A stretch of DNA of 64,000 nucleotides. Origin: Cichorium intybus (Eukaryota > Streptophyta > Magnoliopsida > Asterales > Asteraceae). The stretch lies in NCBI GenBank assembly GCA_023525715.1, contig CM042017.1, positions 80,794,857 through 80,858,856 on the forward strand, written 5' to 3'. How positions within the stretch are numbered: position 1 is the first letter of the stretch; each line of letters starts with the position of its first letter. The notes under the pieces were generated by a model that was given only the letters and a program-made list of their open reading frames with translations, did not search any database and was not told where the DNA came from. The position numbers and the translations under genes are program-made. Positions 25,558-38,700 of this stretch are shown here, piece after piece.

Positions 25558-28032
25558 TCAACTTACAACAAAGTATATCTCTACTCAAGTACTAGAGAGT
25601 ACTCACCTTCGGTTGGTTTGGAAAATGTTAAACTCAAGCTTCTCCTATTCACCTCCTTCCTATATGATTTAGCTATCACATAACATCATAGATCGGATCT
25701 CAAACATCCTCACACATTCCAAAAGGTCATACACAACAAAAGAGGCAAGAAAAGCTGTCACGACACATAGCAATGCTATCAATAAGGATACTGTCGCTAT
25801 CTACTTAGCGTCGCTTTTCCAAGGATAGTGTCGTAACCCTTGCTGCAATTTGTAACTTAATGGTTTGAGCCATGAAAAGTTAGATGTTTTTGCAATAATG
25901 TTCAAGGAAAGTACTCTACAGCCATTTACTAAGATCATATACAATGGAAATTTCTCAATTTCACACATATGAACGTCTACGGTTTCAAAAACCCCAAAAC
26001 TCACTCTAAATCACAAACCTCTTGGATTCAGGAATCCAAAACGCATTTATGATGTTATGATCCATCTCCTTTAGCTCCTAGATAATTATCCTCGACAAAT
26101 TTTGAGAAATTTGGGTTCAATTGTAGCTGAGAGCTGTTTAGGATAAGTTTTGGCTCAAATTGTACTCTAACAGACTAATAAAGAGAGTCTGCATCGCGAC
26201 CAATAGTGTCATTATGGTCAGTGATAGCGTCGATATCGCTTAAATCTAAAAAAGGCAATGTACTTTAGATATCGGCGCTATCTTCTAGAGATAGCGCTCT
26301 ATCTCGCATGTACAGCTCTATTTCCACCAATTTTTGGTATAACACCCTCCACAACTCAAACTCACACCCATCAAGTTCCAAATCAACAATAATACACAAG
26401 AAAATACTCCTACCTCTTCTTACGCATCAACAACTCAAAACACGAAGGCAATCACAAATGATCGTCATACCTCTACTTTAAGTAACTCACAGCTAAAACT
26501 ACACTAACTATAAGGTAATAATTCCACATACCTTTATCAGCTAATAACACCCACTATACAACCACCTTGCCATCACAGCCACTCATCACTTACGGTTATG
26601 ATGTTCTCATCTCATTATCTCATATAACATGTACATACCGTCAATTCTCATTTACACACAATATAGCTAAGGACCTAAACCTTCCTCAACTTACATTACA
26701 CTTACAAATTTTCTCACTCAATTTCTCTTTCCGTAAAATGTGAACGCCCGTTGTCAAACATCATGGCTACCAAGCCCAATAGTATAATCAGTTATGGTAC
26801 ATAAACATCATTAATGGTATGTAATGACATTTCAATAACAGAACCCTATAGGATGTCCACTACAGCCATATTGGCTAACACCATTGCCACGTGGGCTAAT
26901 ACTCACTATTTCAGGGCAACGCTTCGCTATTGCATCATTGACACCAAGGCATCTCACCTTACTCCTCAAGTGATATTCCAGCAAATATCATCATTTGCAT
27001 AAACTCATATTTATGGCTCACATCGAGCCACATTCTCAATACACCATACACTTTCTCTATTACAATACTAGTCCCATATAACCATCTGGGACCCAATTAT
27101 CGTTTCAACTATAATTAACCTCTTAATTCATTACACATGGATGTTATTGCCCATCTGCCAATTTATACCCCTAACTATTTCAAATCTCCTTGAAATAGTT
27201 AGCTCTAACTCAATAGGGAAAACGGTCTCATCGATTTCAACCGACTCTCTCTCGATTTTCTCCTCTATTAACAGCACATCTTTTTAGTTATTACCCATAC
27301 TAACACATTCTCATATGTCGGGGTATGAGAAACCCTCATATAAACATAAAAGACACAGACATTAAAAATGTCTCACTCATGTCATACGACTCATCAACAC
27401 TAGCATAAAATTCAGAATAAAATAAAATATTATAAACTACCTCGAGTTTCAATCGTGCCTCCTCTGAATTTGGCATTTAACCCTCAACGCTTTGATCATA
27501 GAAGACCCCGTTCAGTTGTCTCATCAGCGCAACTGAATATTAATTCTCCAAAACTCCATCTAACTTTGCTTCCACATCAGCATACACATTAGGTTTTTCA
27601 CCTAAGATACGGCTTGTTCTCATCTCAATTTAACAACATACTTTATATTATCTCTCTCGATATACTCCCCCTTTACATCATCTCTTATGTGGACAATCCA
27701 CATCATATTCTCACACAATCGTTAGTCCTAACGGACTCAACTATTTATTATCAATTAAATTCTCAACACAAATGCATATATCCTTCCTAACATATCGTCA
27801 CTAAAGATTTTCCTATCTTCATTTCTCTGTCATTCTCATCTCGATCTCTAATCGGTCAGGATGACACAAAATAGGTCATAAATACGGTTCACTGCAATCT
27901 CCATATGCGACTCACAAGGAAAATAATAACATCAAACACCTTACATACATCTTTGAGATCACATCTCATCATCCAACTAACTCATTAACCTCAAAGAAAA
28001 TAACTCAACATCATTATAAACATAATCTACTA
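25558..28032. other. Non-coding repeat-derived DNA, no gene recognised
   Basis: About 2.5 kb, C/A/T rich on the plus strand and without any long open frame. Palindromic GATAGCG/CGCTATC motifs cluster at about 25790-25830 and 26220-26310. The texture resembles the leader of old Ty3/gypsy elements and the stretch 54877-56528 on the other side of E4, but I could not align the two. It ends where E4 gag sequence begins in mid-gene. Confidence 0.5.
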
Positions 28033-29970
28033 TGAAGGCACTTCTGAAGTGAGAGCTGCTCAAGAAAACACTCTTAATCGAAAATATAAGCACTTCTTTG
28101 CTTATAAAAATGAGATCATCACTCAGACCTTCAATCGATTCAACTGTTTGGTGAATGACATGAGGAGATTCAATATCCTCAATCATGACTCTGTCCTTGT
28201 TCTCAAATTCCTTGATTCTCTGGATGAGAAGTGGGAGCATCATGTTGATGTTCTCAAAAATAGCAAGAAGATTCACACCATGGCTCTTCAGAGTTTGTTT
28301 GGGAATATGAGAAGTTACGAAGAGATCAAAGCTCAATGAAAGGAGATCATGAGAGACAGCCAAAGAGAAAGATATGCTACTTTATTCTCAAAGAACAAAG
28401 ACATCGATGACGCTGACACTGATGCGGCTGAAGATTCAGATGTAGAGGATGCTGAGTACAAGGACATGGCTGATTTAGCATCTCAAGCAACACTGATCAT
28501 TGTCAAAACAATACAATCAGTATAAAGATAGTAGAAAAGGTGGCTTTCAAAGAAACACTGGTGTCTCCAAGCCAAACTTCTCCAGCTTCAAGAAATGCAT
28601 CAGTGACAACTCCAAGCTTGCTAATACATATAATAAGAACGATGGAAAGTGCTTTAATTGTGGCAGCACTGAGCATTTTGCCAAACACTTAAAGTAGAAG
28701 AAAGATGAATCCAAGGATGAGTCCTATGAAGTCAAATACAAACGTCTGGTGGCGTCTCTCAAAAGACAAAATCTGGGATCCAAGGTTCTTGTGGCTGAAG
28801 AAGAAAAAGAAAAGTGGGAAGAAGAAGATGATTCGTATGAGAATCAGAATGTATGTTTGATGGTTGTCACTAGAGGATCTACTGAAGAGTCTCGCAGCAA
28901 CATCAGCACCTACGATGCTGATATGTCTCATGTTGCCAAAGAAAGTTTAACAAATGATTGGGACTCCTCTTCAGTGTATCAGGTTAAGGACTTTGTTAAT
29001 TTGTCAATGAATGGAAAAATCAAAGCTTTTGAGTATTTGTGTGTTTGTCTTGAAAACTCAAACTTTAACGAACATCGTCTGATTCAAGATAACAAACAAC
29101 TGATAAATCAAATTAAGCAAAAGGATCTTGATTACTCCAATCTAAAAATTGAATGTCGTGATCTTATCTTGTCTAACAAACTATTATCAGAAGAAAAACA
29201 AACCGCTGAAAATGAATCCAAAAAAGTCAGTTGATCATTAAGAACTGGACTCAGTCTGACAAAAGAGTGGCTAATCTTATAAATGATCAGATATCTTTTC
29301 AAGCCACCAAGATCCTTGGTGGAGATTTTGAAACAGCTCTTAAAATTTTAAAGAAGGTTGAAATTGAACCAACTTTTCCCTGAAAAGAAGAACTGATTCA
29401 AGAGATTAAAAATAAATTTGTTTCTTCTGGATTCAAAAGAAAAATGACCTCATTGAAAAACACTGTATAGTTAACAAAAAGGGTGATATAAACATTCAAA
29501 CGAAAATCAGTGCCATTGATCCTTCTGTCAAAGGAACTAAACAAGATAATATTCGTGTTAGTACTAAGAATCTTATCAGATTTCCTATATTTAATGGTGA
29601 GTTTCATACTGTCACAAATATTGCTTGTGAAGAACCTGTGTGCATCACCTCTGCCGCTGAGTCTGATGGATGGAAGAAAGAATCTAGTTTTTCAAAAGTT
29701 TTCAATAAAATGAAGTTTTCAAAATACAAAAAATCTAAACCAATCAGGACTTGCTACAGATGTGTTGACTCATCTCATCAGCTAGATCAATGCAAATTTG
29801 AGTTAAGATCTGACAGAAAAGAAAATATAACATTTTGCTGTAACAAATGGACAAAGAAAGAAAATTCCTTAAACTGCCTTCCTTATGAATGTTACTAATT
29901 CTCTCTTGTTTCAAACCCATTTCTAAATGGGTTCACTGAGTTTCTCACTAGTGTATTAGTAACTGCAAGG
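28033..29970 (+). pseudogene. gag: E4 Gag, C-terminal two thirds, degraded
   Basis: Frame-shifted and stop-containing. Visible parts are the UBN2 half beginning YEGTSEVRAAQE (from 28033), the first knuckle CFNCGSTEHFAKH near 28650 whose last Cys is lost, acidic and coiled-coil segments (28749-29234), and a second knuckle CYRCVDSSHQLDQC near 29755 that keeps C-x2-C-x4-H-x4-C. The gag-pol border at about 29955-29975 shows TAG TAA followed by Leu-Gln-Gly, as in the other elements. Two well-separated knuckles set it apart from E1-E3. Confidence 0.8.
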
Positions 29971-30115
29971 TCATGAAAATATTTGGTATCTCGACAGTGG
30001 ATGCTCCCATCATATGACTGGTTACAAATCAGTGTTAGATGATTTTGTCAAGAAAGATGGCCCAGTGGTTACATATGGTGACAACAGCCAGGGTCTCACT
30101 AAAGGCTATGGCACC
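28033..30115 (+). mobile_element. E4: Sirevirus-like copia element, left part (5' truncated)
   Basis: Starts in the middle of gag with no LTR, PBS or Gag N-terminus. It continues to the protease and is broken at 30115 by the insertion of E3. The other part is 47102-54876. The two breakpoints carry GCACC and GCTCC, an imperfect 5-bp target duplication. Confidence 0.85.
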
Positions 30116-30609
30116 TGTTGGGTATATTTGTGATGAAATGCTGACGTATCCGAAGTCCTCCTCAGAAGTCCTTTTGAAGAAAAACCCCAAAGTAATAAAG
30201 CTATAGAATACGCCGAAGTCTGAAGACTCCGAAGTGTGATGCACAGAGGATCCGAAGACTTCACAGCTTGTAAACCTTTTGTGTGCACGCGTATAGTAGA
30301 ATACGTGGTGCATGAATCTATCATCCTATTGGCTAGTACACTGATAGGATATTCTCTATAAAAGTTGTACTATTGATTCAGTATAAATATTAGTGATACC
30401 TTGCCGTGTAGAGTGTGAGATTACGAGATTGTAAAACCACAACATAGAAAACCCCTTTGTAAAACCATATATTATAATCAAGCATTCGGCACAAGTTATC
30501 CATTTCACCTTGTTCATTTAACTTTCTTATATTATCCTTGTGTGATTGATTGTGTTATTGGTATAATCTTTGTTTCAATTCATCTATCAACTGATTTCAA
30601 CACCCAACA
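30116..30609 (+). repeat. E3 5' LTR (494 bp)
   Basis: TGTTGGGTAT...CACCCAACA, paired with 46629-47101. TATA box TATAAATA at 30382-30389. The U3 holds a cluster of CCGAAG motifs and a 33-bp segment (about 30208-30240) absent from the 3' LTR. Confidence 0.95.
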
Positions 30610-30611
30610 AG

Positions 30612-30623
30612 TGGTATCAGAGC
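30612..30623 (+). other. E3 primer-binding site (initiator Met tRNA)
   Basis: TGGTATCAGAGC two bases after the LTR. Confidence 0.95.
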
Positions 30624-33600
30624 AAGTCAGCTCAAAAACCTGATAGTAGAGCTTGAAATTCATTGCCGCAGTTCTAGATCTGATTCGATTCTTAGATCTA
30701 GCTTTCCGCAACTATTGCAAATCTCTATTACTTGTTTTTACTGAAAAGATCCGGTTGAAATCTATTAAAATGACTGATTCCACAGCAACATATGCCAATA
30801 TGCTTAATTATGCAAACCTCATTGGTTTTGCAACGAAGGCCCCAGTTCTAGTAACTTCTTACTATGATTACTAGGCTGGTCGAATGAAAGATTATCTTAT
30901 TGGACTTGACAAAGACTTATGGAGGTCTGTGACTGACGGTCCACACACAGACATTGCTGGTCGATTCGTTGTCCCTGACGGAGAAGAAGCCGTTGTCCTT
31001 AATGCAGCTGACATGAAGAAGCTTGAAAACGATAAGAGGGCCATGCGTGAACTGCGAAGTGGCTTGGGTCCTGACGTAAGCCATCACATTGCTGATGCGA
31101 AATCTGCAAAGGAGATGTGGGACAATCTCAAACTCCGTTTTGGAGGAGATAAGATCCTCCATACCAGTAAAGTTCAAGAAATCATTGCAGACTTCGGAAA
31201 CTTTAAGCAAGAAGAAAATGAATCCTTAGAAGCTTGTTATGAACGTCTGAGCAACATGATTTACACCCTAGACAAGTATGGGGAAACAAGAAGCCAACAA
31301 GAGATAAATATCAAATTTCTTTATAGTCTTCGCAAGGAGTGGAGGCAATCATGCTCATGGTAAAATCCTATGAGAATATTGAGAAATACAAGATGGCTGC
31401 TCTATACAATCTGCTGAAATCACATGAACCCGATGTGGTGGGTCGAAGAAGTAAAATGGCTGGTTTTGGACCAATTGCCCTCGTTTCAAAAGAGGATGAA
31501 GAATCAAGTGATGAAGACATTGCTGCCTATATGGTAGATGATAATGGAGAGACTGTTGCTCTCTATGCCACCAACAATCGTAGATTCAAGAAGCCCTTCT
31601 TCAAGAACAACTCTGGGAAGCCATTTGTGAAGAATTTCAACAAATCAAACTTCAACCCCAAACCCAAACCAGAAATATTCACTCCAAAGGATGAAAACTT
31701 AAAATCATCAACCACGAAGCCATCTGAAAAACAGTCTTCGGAGTCATCCAAAGAAAAGACTGTAGAGAAAAAAGTGTCAGGTGATTCTGGCTATGACTGC
31801 AATTATTGCCATGGCAAGAATCATTTTGCAAAAGATTGCATGCTTCGCAAGCAAAACGAAAAGAAACCACAAGTAAAGGACGAAGCATACTACGCAAGAA
31901 AAATGGAGGAAGTTAGAGTAAGGACCATAGATCTAGCCTTAATGGCTGCTGATGATCGTCAAGGATCTTATCAATTTTGGTCTTTGGACTCAAATGATGA
32001 GGAAGTGAGAAAGCCATCTTATAGTGCTTTTATGGCCTATGATGTCGGTAAGAGCTTTCTAAAGGACACTTTGGAGAAGTTTGGAGATGAAGAGAAGCTG
32101 GAGGTTGAAGCAACTACAGGTCTTGGCTTTGTGACTTCGAAGGCACATTAGATGATTGCTGCTGGTACTCCGAAGACTTGGTTTGAAGAATCTTCTGATG
32201 ACGATGAGGAGGTATGCTTGATGGCAAACGACACTCGCCTAACAATCCCAGAACAGGTATCAAAACTTCTTTCATCTTTTAAAATTCCTATTTCTCAGTC
32301 TATTCCAATTATAAATGAAATAACTCGTTATTGCTCTGTTATGCACAAACTACTCGTTGATGCTAAAAATAGGGAAGTACTCATTGAGCAAGAGCTTCTA
32401 AGCTTGAGGGGGAGAGTAGAGAGCCTGAAGCTAGCATTAGAAAAATCCAATCTTAGAATCTCCTTATTAGAAGAAAATAGAGAAAAAATTTTAAACAATC
32501 ATGATGTAATCTTGAAACAGCGAAACATATTTTGTGAAACAGCCAAACGATTATATGCGCATATTACTAGAATTTATCATTCAGCTGATGTTTGTAATGT
32601 TCAACATAGACAACTATTGCCTTTCATTGAGTTTAAATTAATGGAAGTTGATAGTATATCCTATGAGTGTGAATCAATAGTATCAGGTTCCAAAGTTACA
32701 AATCCCTCATACAAACATGGCCTGATATCTGTAGAAAAACATCTAACTGCTGATAATTTGTTGAAAATATTGCCGCAAGAAATTCCCATCCTGAAAAAGG
32801 CTGTACCTCAAACTGAAAAAGAAATAGAATTTGTTAATAACCTGTCTGAGAGGGATTCTGAAAGTGATTCGGACATGGAGGAAATTGATTGTTCTTCTTT
32901 CACACTGTTAAAATCATCCTCGGTATCCGAATCACCCTCCAAAGACATTTCACAACTGTCTTCGGTGGACAAAGGAAAAACAAAAGTGGGCTGTGAATCA
33001 AAAATTTTTGAAATCAAAGAAACTTCAAACTAAAAAAAATGCAAATCACAGATGAATGCGCTTTTTATGATCAATATCTTAAGGACAATTCAAAAAGACT
33101 AGTCAAAGTGGCCTGTATCTATCCTAAAGTTTCTTACTTCAAAAACACAATTTTTGTAAAACCTTGTGGATTACCCTCAACTGATAATGATTTACAAAAA
33201 CTTATTGAGAAGGAAAACTCTACGGTTACAAACGAAGGATTTTTCTCATCTTCCAAAATGGTCGAAAATGAAATGAATGAAAGAATGGAAGTTAAAATCA
33301 ACATAAGAAAACAAGATTTGTATGGCCATAACATTTACAACCGCTTATGCTATGAAAAGGAGAAAATTCCTAAGAACTTAAACTACCTTTTGAAATTCAA
33401 AAACAGCAACCATGTTTACACAAACCAAAATGACAAATCAATTCAAGTTATGGAGAAATCTGTAATTCCGAAGATGGATGTTTTTCAATTATTGGAATCA
33501 AAAGAGAGCATACCACATGATAAATCTGATGAAAACAAGGCTTCAAAACTCAAACCAACAAACTCATATCCCATGATGCAGTATCCCAATTTTCAATCTA

Positions 33601-34207
33601 AAAACACTCCGAAGCCTGTGGCACAAAACTTCACAATTTTTCAAAAACCTCAAAACCAAACATTAGCTTCAAAATTAGAACCAGCAATAGTGATTACCAA
33701 ACCAATTCTAAAACCTGTTGCTGCGAATTTGAAATCAAAACAAACTCAAAACCTTGTGAAAAGAAAAGCTCCTCTTAAAAGCTTGAAACAAAATGAAGCA
33801 ATTGCTTCAACTTCTGAAACAAAACCATTTAACTCAAAACCTTTGGAAGTCAAAAATCAAAAGGAAAAACCAACTTTTACTCCAACAAAACCTAACTTTC
33901 CAAATCCAAAATTTCAAAAACCCACTTAGAAAAGATTTTCAAAAGGAAAGAATTTGATAGATACATTCCATCAGTGGTTAGACAAAAATTTGGATCTGTT
34001 TAAAGATAAGAATCTTTCACTAAATGACTTCAAATTGGCATACGAAGAGTATCTATGTACCTCTACGTTATGCAGCTCAATCTCGTCGAAGTCAACAATT
34101 GAAAAACCAAAACAAAATTGGAAGAGGAATGATTTGAAAGAAAACTTAACTGCAAGAACAAAAACTTCAAATTCTTCTAATGCTTCAAATCCTTCAAGTA
34201 AAAAGAA

Positions 34208-35666
34208 GAGAAAACTGCAAAAATAGTCCCTGTGGTTTGTTGTTTTTTGTGGTTTTGGTCCAAACGTTTGCGTTTTTGTATGAATAGTCCTTTTTCAGAG
34301 GTTTCTTTGTGTAATTGGTCCCTGTCCAAGTTGAAAAGTCTATTTTACCCTTTTAATTTCTTTTTTCTATTAACTTTACATATTTACATAATTTCAGTAT
34401 TAAAAAAATTAAAAAAACACTTGCACCTCCCCTTCTATCTCTCACACTCTCTCCTCTATCTCTCTCTTATCCGACCCACCCTCTCTCCTCTCTCTCTCTC
34501 TTCTCAGATGACCACCTCGTTTCCGGCAGCCAGACCTCCGAGTGCGGTAAGGACGACTTCAAGCTCCACACCAACAAATCCAACTCTCTCGGTACATCGA
34601 ATTTCAAACCAGGATTGTAATTCTGTTTCAGATTAATTTCACTCTGATTGTTTGTGTTCTCATCGAATTTCAAACCGTAGCATTATATTACACATACCCA
34701 GAAATTGACCGGATGTCCTTACTCTGTTTCGGATTAATTTCACTCTGTTGCCATATCGAAGATAGTCGAGAAGAATTTCGATCTAAGGTCTGCATTTTCC
34801 TCCACTCTGTTTAACAGGGCTTATGTGTGTTTCCTACTAATTGTTTCAAAATCGGTAGCCATAGTGACAAGAACGATAGATCTCTGGTCTGACACGGTGA
34901 CGAAACCCACCGAAACGATGAGACTGGCGATGGTGAAGGCCGAGGTGGATGACAATGTTTTGATTTACGACCCGACTACCCCACAGCTCGAGACAGAAAT
35001 GGCCGAAATGGCCTGGATTACAGGAAAATAGGCCGCACTCTTTGTTCCTTCGGGGACCATGTGTAACTTCATAAGTGTTCTCATTCATTATGAGATAAGA
35101 GGAAGTGAAGTAATCCTTGGTAACAATTCTCACATACACATATACGAAAATGGTGGAATTTCAACAATCGAGGGATTTAATCTGAGACCTGTAAAGAACA
35201 ATGAAGATGGAACTATGTGCATCAATCTGATGGAGTTTGCAATCCGAAATCGTGAGTTTGAGATTTGTTACTACTGTTCATGGACCCACTGATGAGTTCT
35301 TGTTCAAGTTCTTGAACGGGTACCCACCACCCATGTTTGTTGTCTTGCAGATTCAAAATCAGAAAAAAGCTTCAAACCTGTAGAGAAAGAGCAAGAGAGA
35401 GGAGATGAGAGAGAGAAGAGAGAGAAAGAAGGGTTCCATCTGGTGGGGGAACGGATTTTATTTATTTTTTTATTTTAATAAAATTGGTAAATAATAAAAG
35501 TTAATAGGTAAATGAAATCAAAAGGGTATATCAGTCATTTTAAGTTGGACAGGGATCGAATCCACAAAGAAACCTCTGTAAAAGGACTATCTATACAAAA
35601 AAGCAAAAGTTGGGACCAAAACCACAAAAAACAGCAAACCACAGGGACCATTTTTGCAGTTTTCTC
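34208..35666 (+). mobile_element. Pack-MULE carrying a threonine-aldolase gene fragment
   Basis: Terminal inverted repeats start GAGAAAACTGCAAAAAT and extend about 290 bp inward, including a CT-rich tract on the left (34438-34503) mirrored by a GA-rich tract on the right (35380-35432). The 9-bp target duplication TAAAAAGAA is perfect at 34199-34207 and 35667-35675, diagnostic of Mutator-like elements. There is no transposase. The interior holds part of a host L-threonine aldolase gene. It inserted into the gag of E3. Confidence 0.95.
34856..35257 (+). pseudogene. THA1-like: Captured fragment of L-threonine aldolase
   Basis: Threonine aldolase is a PLP enzyme that cleaves threonine to glycine and acetaldehyde. 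The segment encodes the family N-terminus: TIDLWSDTVTKPT, AEVDDNVLIYDPT, LFVPSGTMCNF, RGSEVILGN, IYENGGIST and VKNNEDGTM. This covers roughly the first 110 of about 350 residues and stops before the PLP-binding lysine. A TAG at 35029-35031 interrupts it. At about 35252 the similarity ends at ATC|GTGAGTTTG, which looks like a retained splice donor, so genomic DNA rather than cDNA was captured. Non-functional as an enzyme. Confidence 0.88.
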
Positions 35667-35742
35667 TAAAAAGAAAACCTCAAAAACACCGAAGTCAAAA
35701 TCATCCGATCAAATATGGGTTCCGAAGTCTACAATTTTGTGA

Positions 35743-38700
35743 GTCACTTCGGACTCAACCATTTTAATTAAAAGCTCTTCAGAATCCTGCTCAGATACTT
35801 CGGAATCCTGCTCATCTCATGAGGCTTCAGAGAATCTGATTAATTTAAATGCTAATGAAATTTCTGAAGAGGCCGTAGAAAAATGGATTCAAGAATCCAT
35901 TGCTTACCCTGAGGACCCAAGATTGATTGGGTACCAACTTCTTCTTGATTGATTGCAGGTTATGTCTAATGAGCGGTATAATTCAAAATGGTACATGGAT
36001 AGTGGCTGCTCAAGACATATGACTAGGAAGAAGGAATATCTCAGGGACTACAGGAACTTGGATGATGCTGGAAATGTTCGCTTTGGTAATAATGACACAT
36101 GTCATATTCGAGGATATGGAAAAATAACAAATGGCCAATTCACAATCAGTAGAGTGGCATTTGTTGAAGGGTTAAAACACAATCTTGTGAGTATATCTCA
36201 ATTGGTTGTTGGAACTGGCAATGCTGTAGCATTCAACAACCAAGGAAGTGTAATCACAAAAGAAGACACAAAAGAAGTCTTACTGAAATCTGAAAGGAAG
36301 GGATCAATGTTTCCCTTGAATCTAAAGCATGTAACTGGTGGGCAATCTTTATGTCTTCTCTCAAAAGCCAACTCCGATGTCAGCTGGCTATGGCACCGAA
36401 GACTTGCTCATATGAACTTCAAAGATTTAAACAAGTTAGTGGCTATGAATTTGGTTCGAGGAATGCCAGCTCTAAAATTTGATAATGACTCTCTTTGTTC
36501 TGCTTGTGAACATGGCAAGCAAACAAAACAAAGGCATCCAACTGTGATCAATCCCAAAATCACCGAACCTCTTTCATTTATGTACATGGATTTGTGTGGA
36601 CCATCCGCAGTTGAGTCAATTGGGAAGAAGAAATACATTCTTGTGATAGTTGATGACTACTCCAGGTTTACTTGGGTATTATTCCTAAGAAACAAATCAG
36701 ATGCTGCTGAAGAAATCATTAACTTCATAAAGAAAATGGAATTGATGCTCAACAAGAAAGTCCGAACTGTGCACAGTGACAACGGTTTGGAGTTCAAAAA
36801 TCAGACCTTGGATGGATTCCTGAAAACGAAGGGAATTAGTCACAACTTCTCTGCACCCTATACTCCTCAACAAAATGGGGTTATGGAAAGAAGAAATCGT
36901 TCCTTGTGTGAAGCAGTTAGAACTATGCTAAATTTCACAATCTTGCCTATGTACTTCTGGGCAGAAGCCATTTCTACTGCATGCTTTACTCAAAACAGAT
37001 CCTATATTCACAAACAATTTCATATCACACCTTACAAAGTGCTCAACCGAAGAAAGCCAAATGTCAAATTTCTTCACATCTTTGGTTGTAGGTGTTTTAT
37101 TTTGAACTTGAAGGATCACTTGACTAAGTTCAATGATAAATCAGAAGAAGGAATCTTCCTTGGATACTCTCAAGACTCAAAAGCTTACAGAGTCATGAAC
37201 AAGAGAACTCGCAAAATCGAAGAAACCTTTAATCTAAGGTTTGATGACTACTAAATCAAGAAGTGTCTGCATCCATTTCCCATGTCGTCAATCTTTCCAA
37301 AACCTGCTGTAGATGATGTTCCAATCACAACATTTGACACCGATTTCACACATCTGTTTGATCTACCTGTGAGAGCTGTGGACTCCGAAGCCAGGGCACC
37401 AGATAACCATGAGTCTAAACTATTCAAGCTCACAGATGGACCTGATGACTCCTCCACAAGTAGTGTGCAAAGACCATCTTCTGTTGAGGGTGAGTCATCT
37501 AATCAAAATATGGGAAATGCTAGTGTTGAGGGGGAGCCATCAAACCAAAGTGAATGTACTGCTAGTGTTGATAGGGAACATTCTAACCGAAGTGGAAGAA
37601 CTGCACGTGTTGAGGGGGAGCCAAACAACAGTCCAAGAGGAACCAACACCCTTATCTCATCTCCCTACGAAATCTCTAATATCATGTCCTTGTATCCAAC
37701 AATACAGGGGGAGCAAGAGATTGTCACTCCGAACTCAGCCACAACAATCGCTTCGGATAGAGCTACCACTTCCTCAACACCAACACATGCCTAGGGGGAG
37801 CACACTTCAAACTCAACTTCACAAATGCACACACCACAAACTAACACAAATTCAAATAATCACTTACTAATGGGTGATTTCCATTCCACTTCGGGATATC
37901 CCTCAAACATCGAAGACATCGATGCTGAAGGACATCCTGACCTTGATCCAAATTATCCTCCTTTGGATAAATGGACGAGAAATCATCCTCCATCACTTGT
38001 CATCAGTAATGTTCGTGATAAAGTATTGACTCGTGCACAACTTCATCAAAGACAAGCAGAACTTAACAAAACTTCGGAGTTGTGCATGTTCAATGTCTTT
38101 ATTTCCAAGGTAGAACCTAAGAACGTTAAAGATGCATTTGATCACTCAGACTGGATTGAAGTAATGCAGTTGGAATTAGAAGAATTTGAAAGAAACAAAG
38201 TTTGGAGGCTAATTCCAAAACCTGCAAATGCCTCAATTGTCGGTCTCAAATGGGTATACTGTAACAAACTAGACACCGAAGGCAATGTACTTCGGAACAA
38301 GGCTAGGCTGGTTGTCAAGGGTTATTGTCAACAAGAGGGGATGGATTATGAAGAAACTTTTGCTTCTGTTGCCAGACTCGAATCAGTTTGGATATTTTTA
38401 GCTTATGGTGCACACAAAAACTTTGATGTCTATCAAATGGATGTCAAATGTGCTTTTCTGAATGGTGATCTCGAAGAAACCGTGTTTGTTGAACAACCAC
38501 TGGCTTTGAAAGTAAAATTCATCCAAATCAATGCTATGTGCTAGACAAAGCAGTCTATGGTTTAAAACAAGAACAAGGGCTTGGTATGAGACCTTGACTA
38601 AATTTCTAAAGGAATCAAACTTTAAACAGGGATCAGTGGATCCAACACTTTTCAGAAAGAAAGTTGGATCTCATTTAATGTTAGTCCAAATTTATGTGGA

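Larger units (their letters stand above)
30770..35742 (+). pseudogene. gag: E3 Gag, interrupted by a Pack-MULE
   Basis: ATG at 30770. The N-terminal UBN2 domain has TAG at 30872-30874 where Trp is expected, and a frameshift near 31340. The knuckle CNYCHGKNHFAKDC lies near 31795. Then come a stop at 32149, coiled-coil regions, a frameshift at an A-run near 33035 and a stop at 33927. The Pack-MULE sits at 34208-35666, and the last codons resume at 35676, ending SDQIWVPKSTIL with TGA at 35740-35742. A second TGA immediately before Leu-Gln-Val (about 35954) marks the pol start as in the other elements. This is an old, dead gene. Confidence 0.88.

Noticed and set aside
34856..35292. A functional threonine-aldolase gene
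   Set aside because: Only the N-terminal third is present, with a stop and inside a Pack-MULE.
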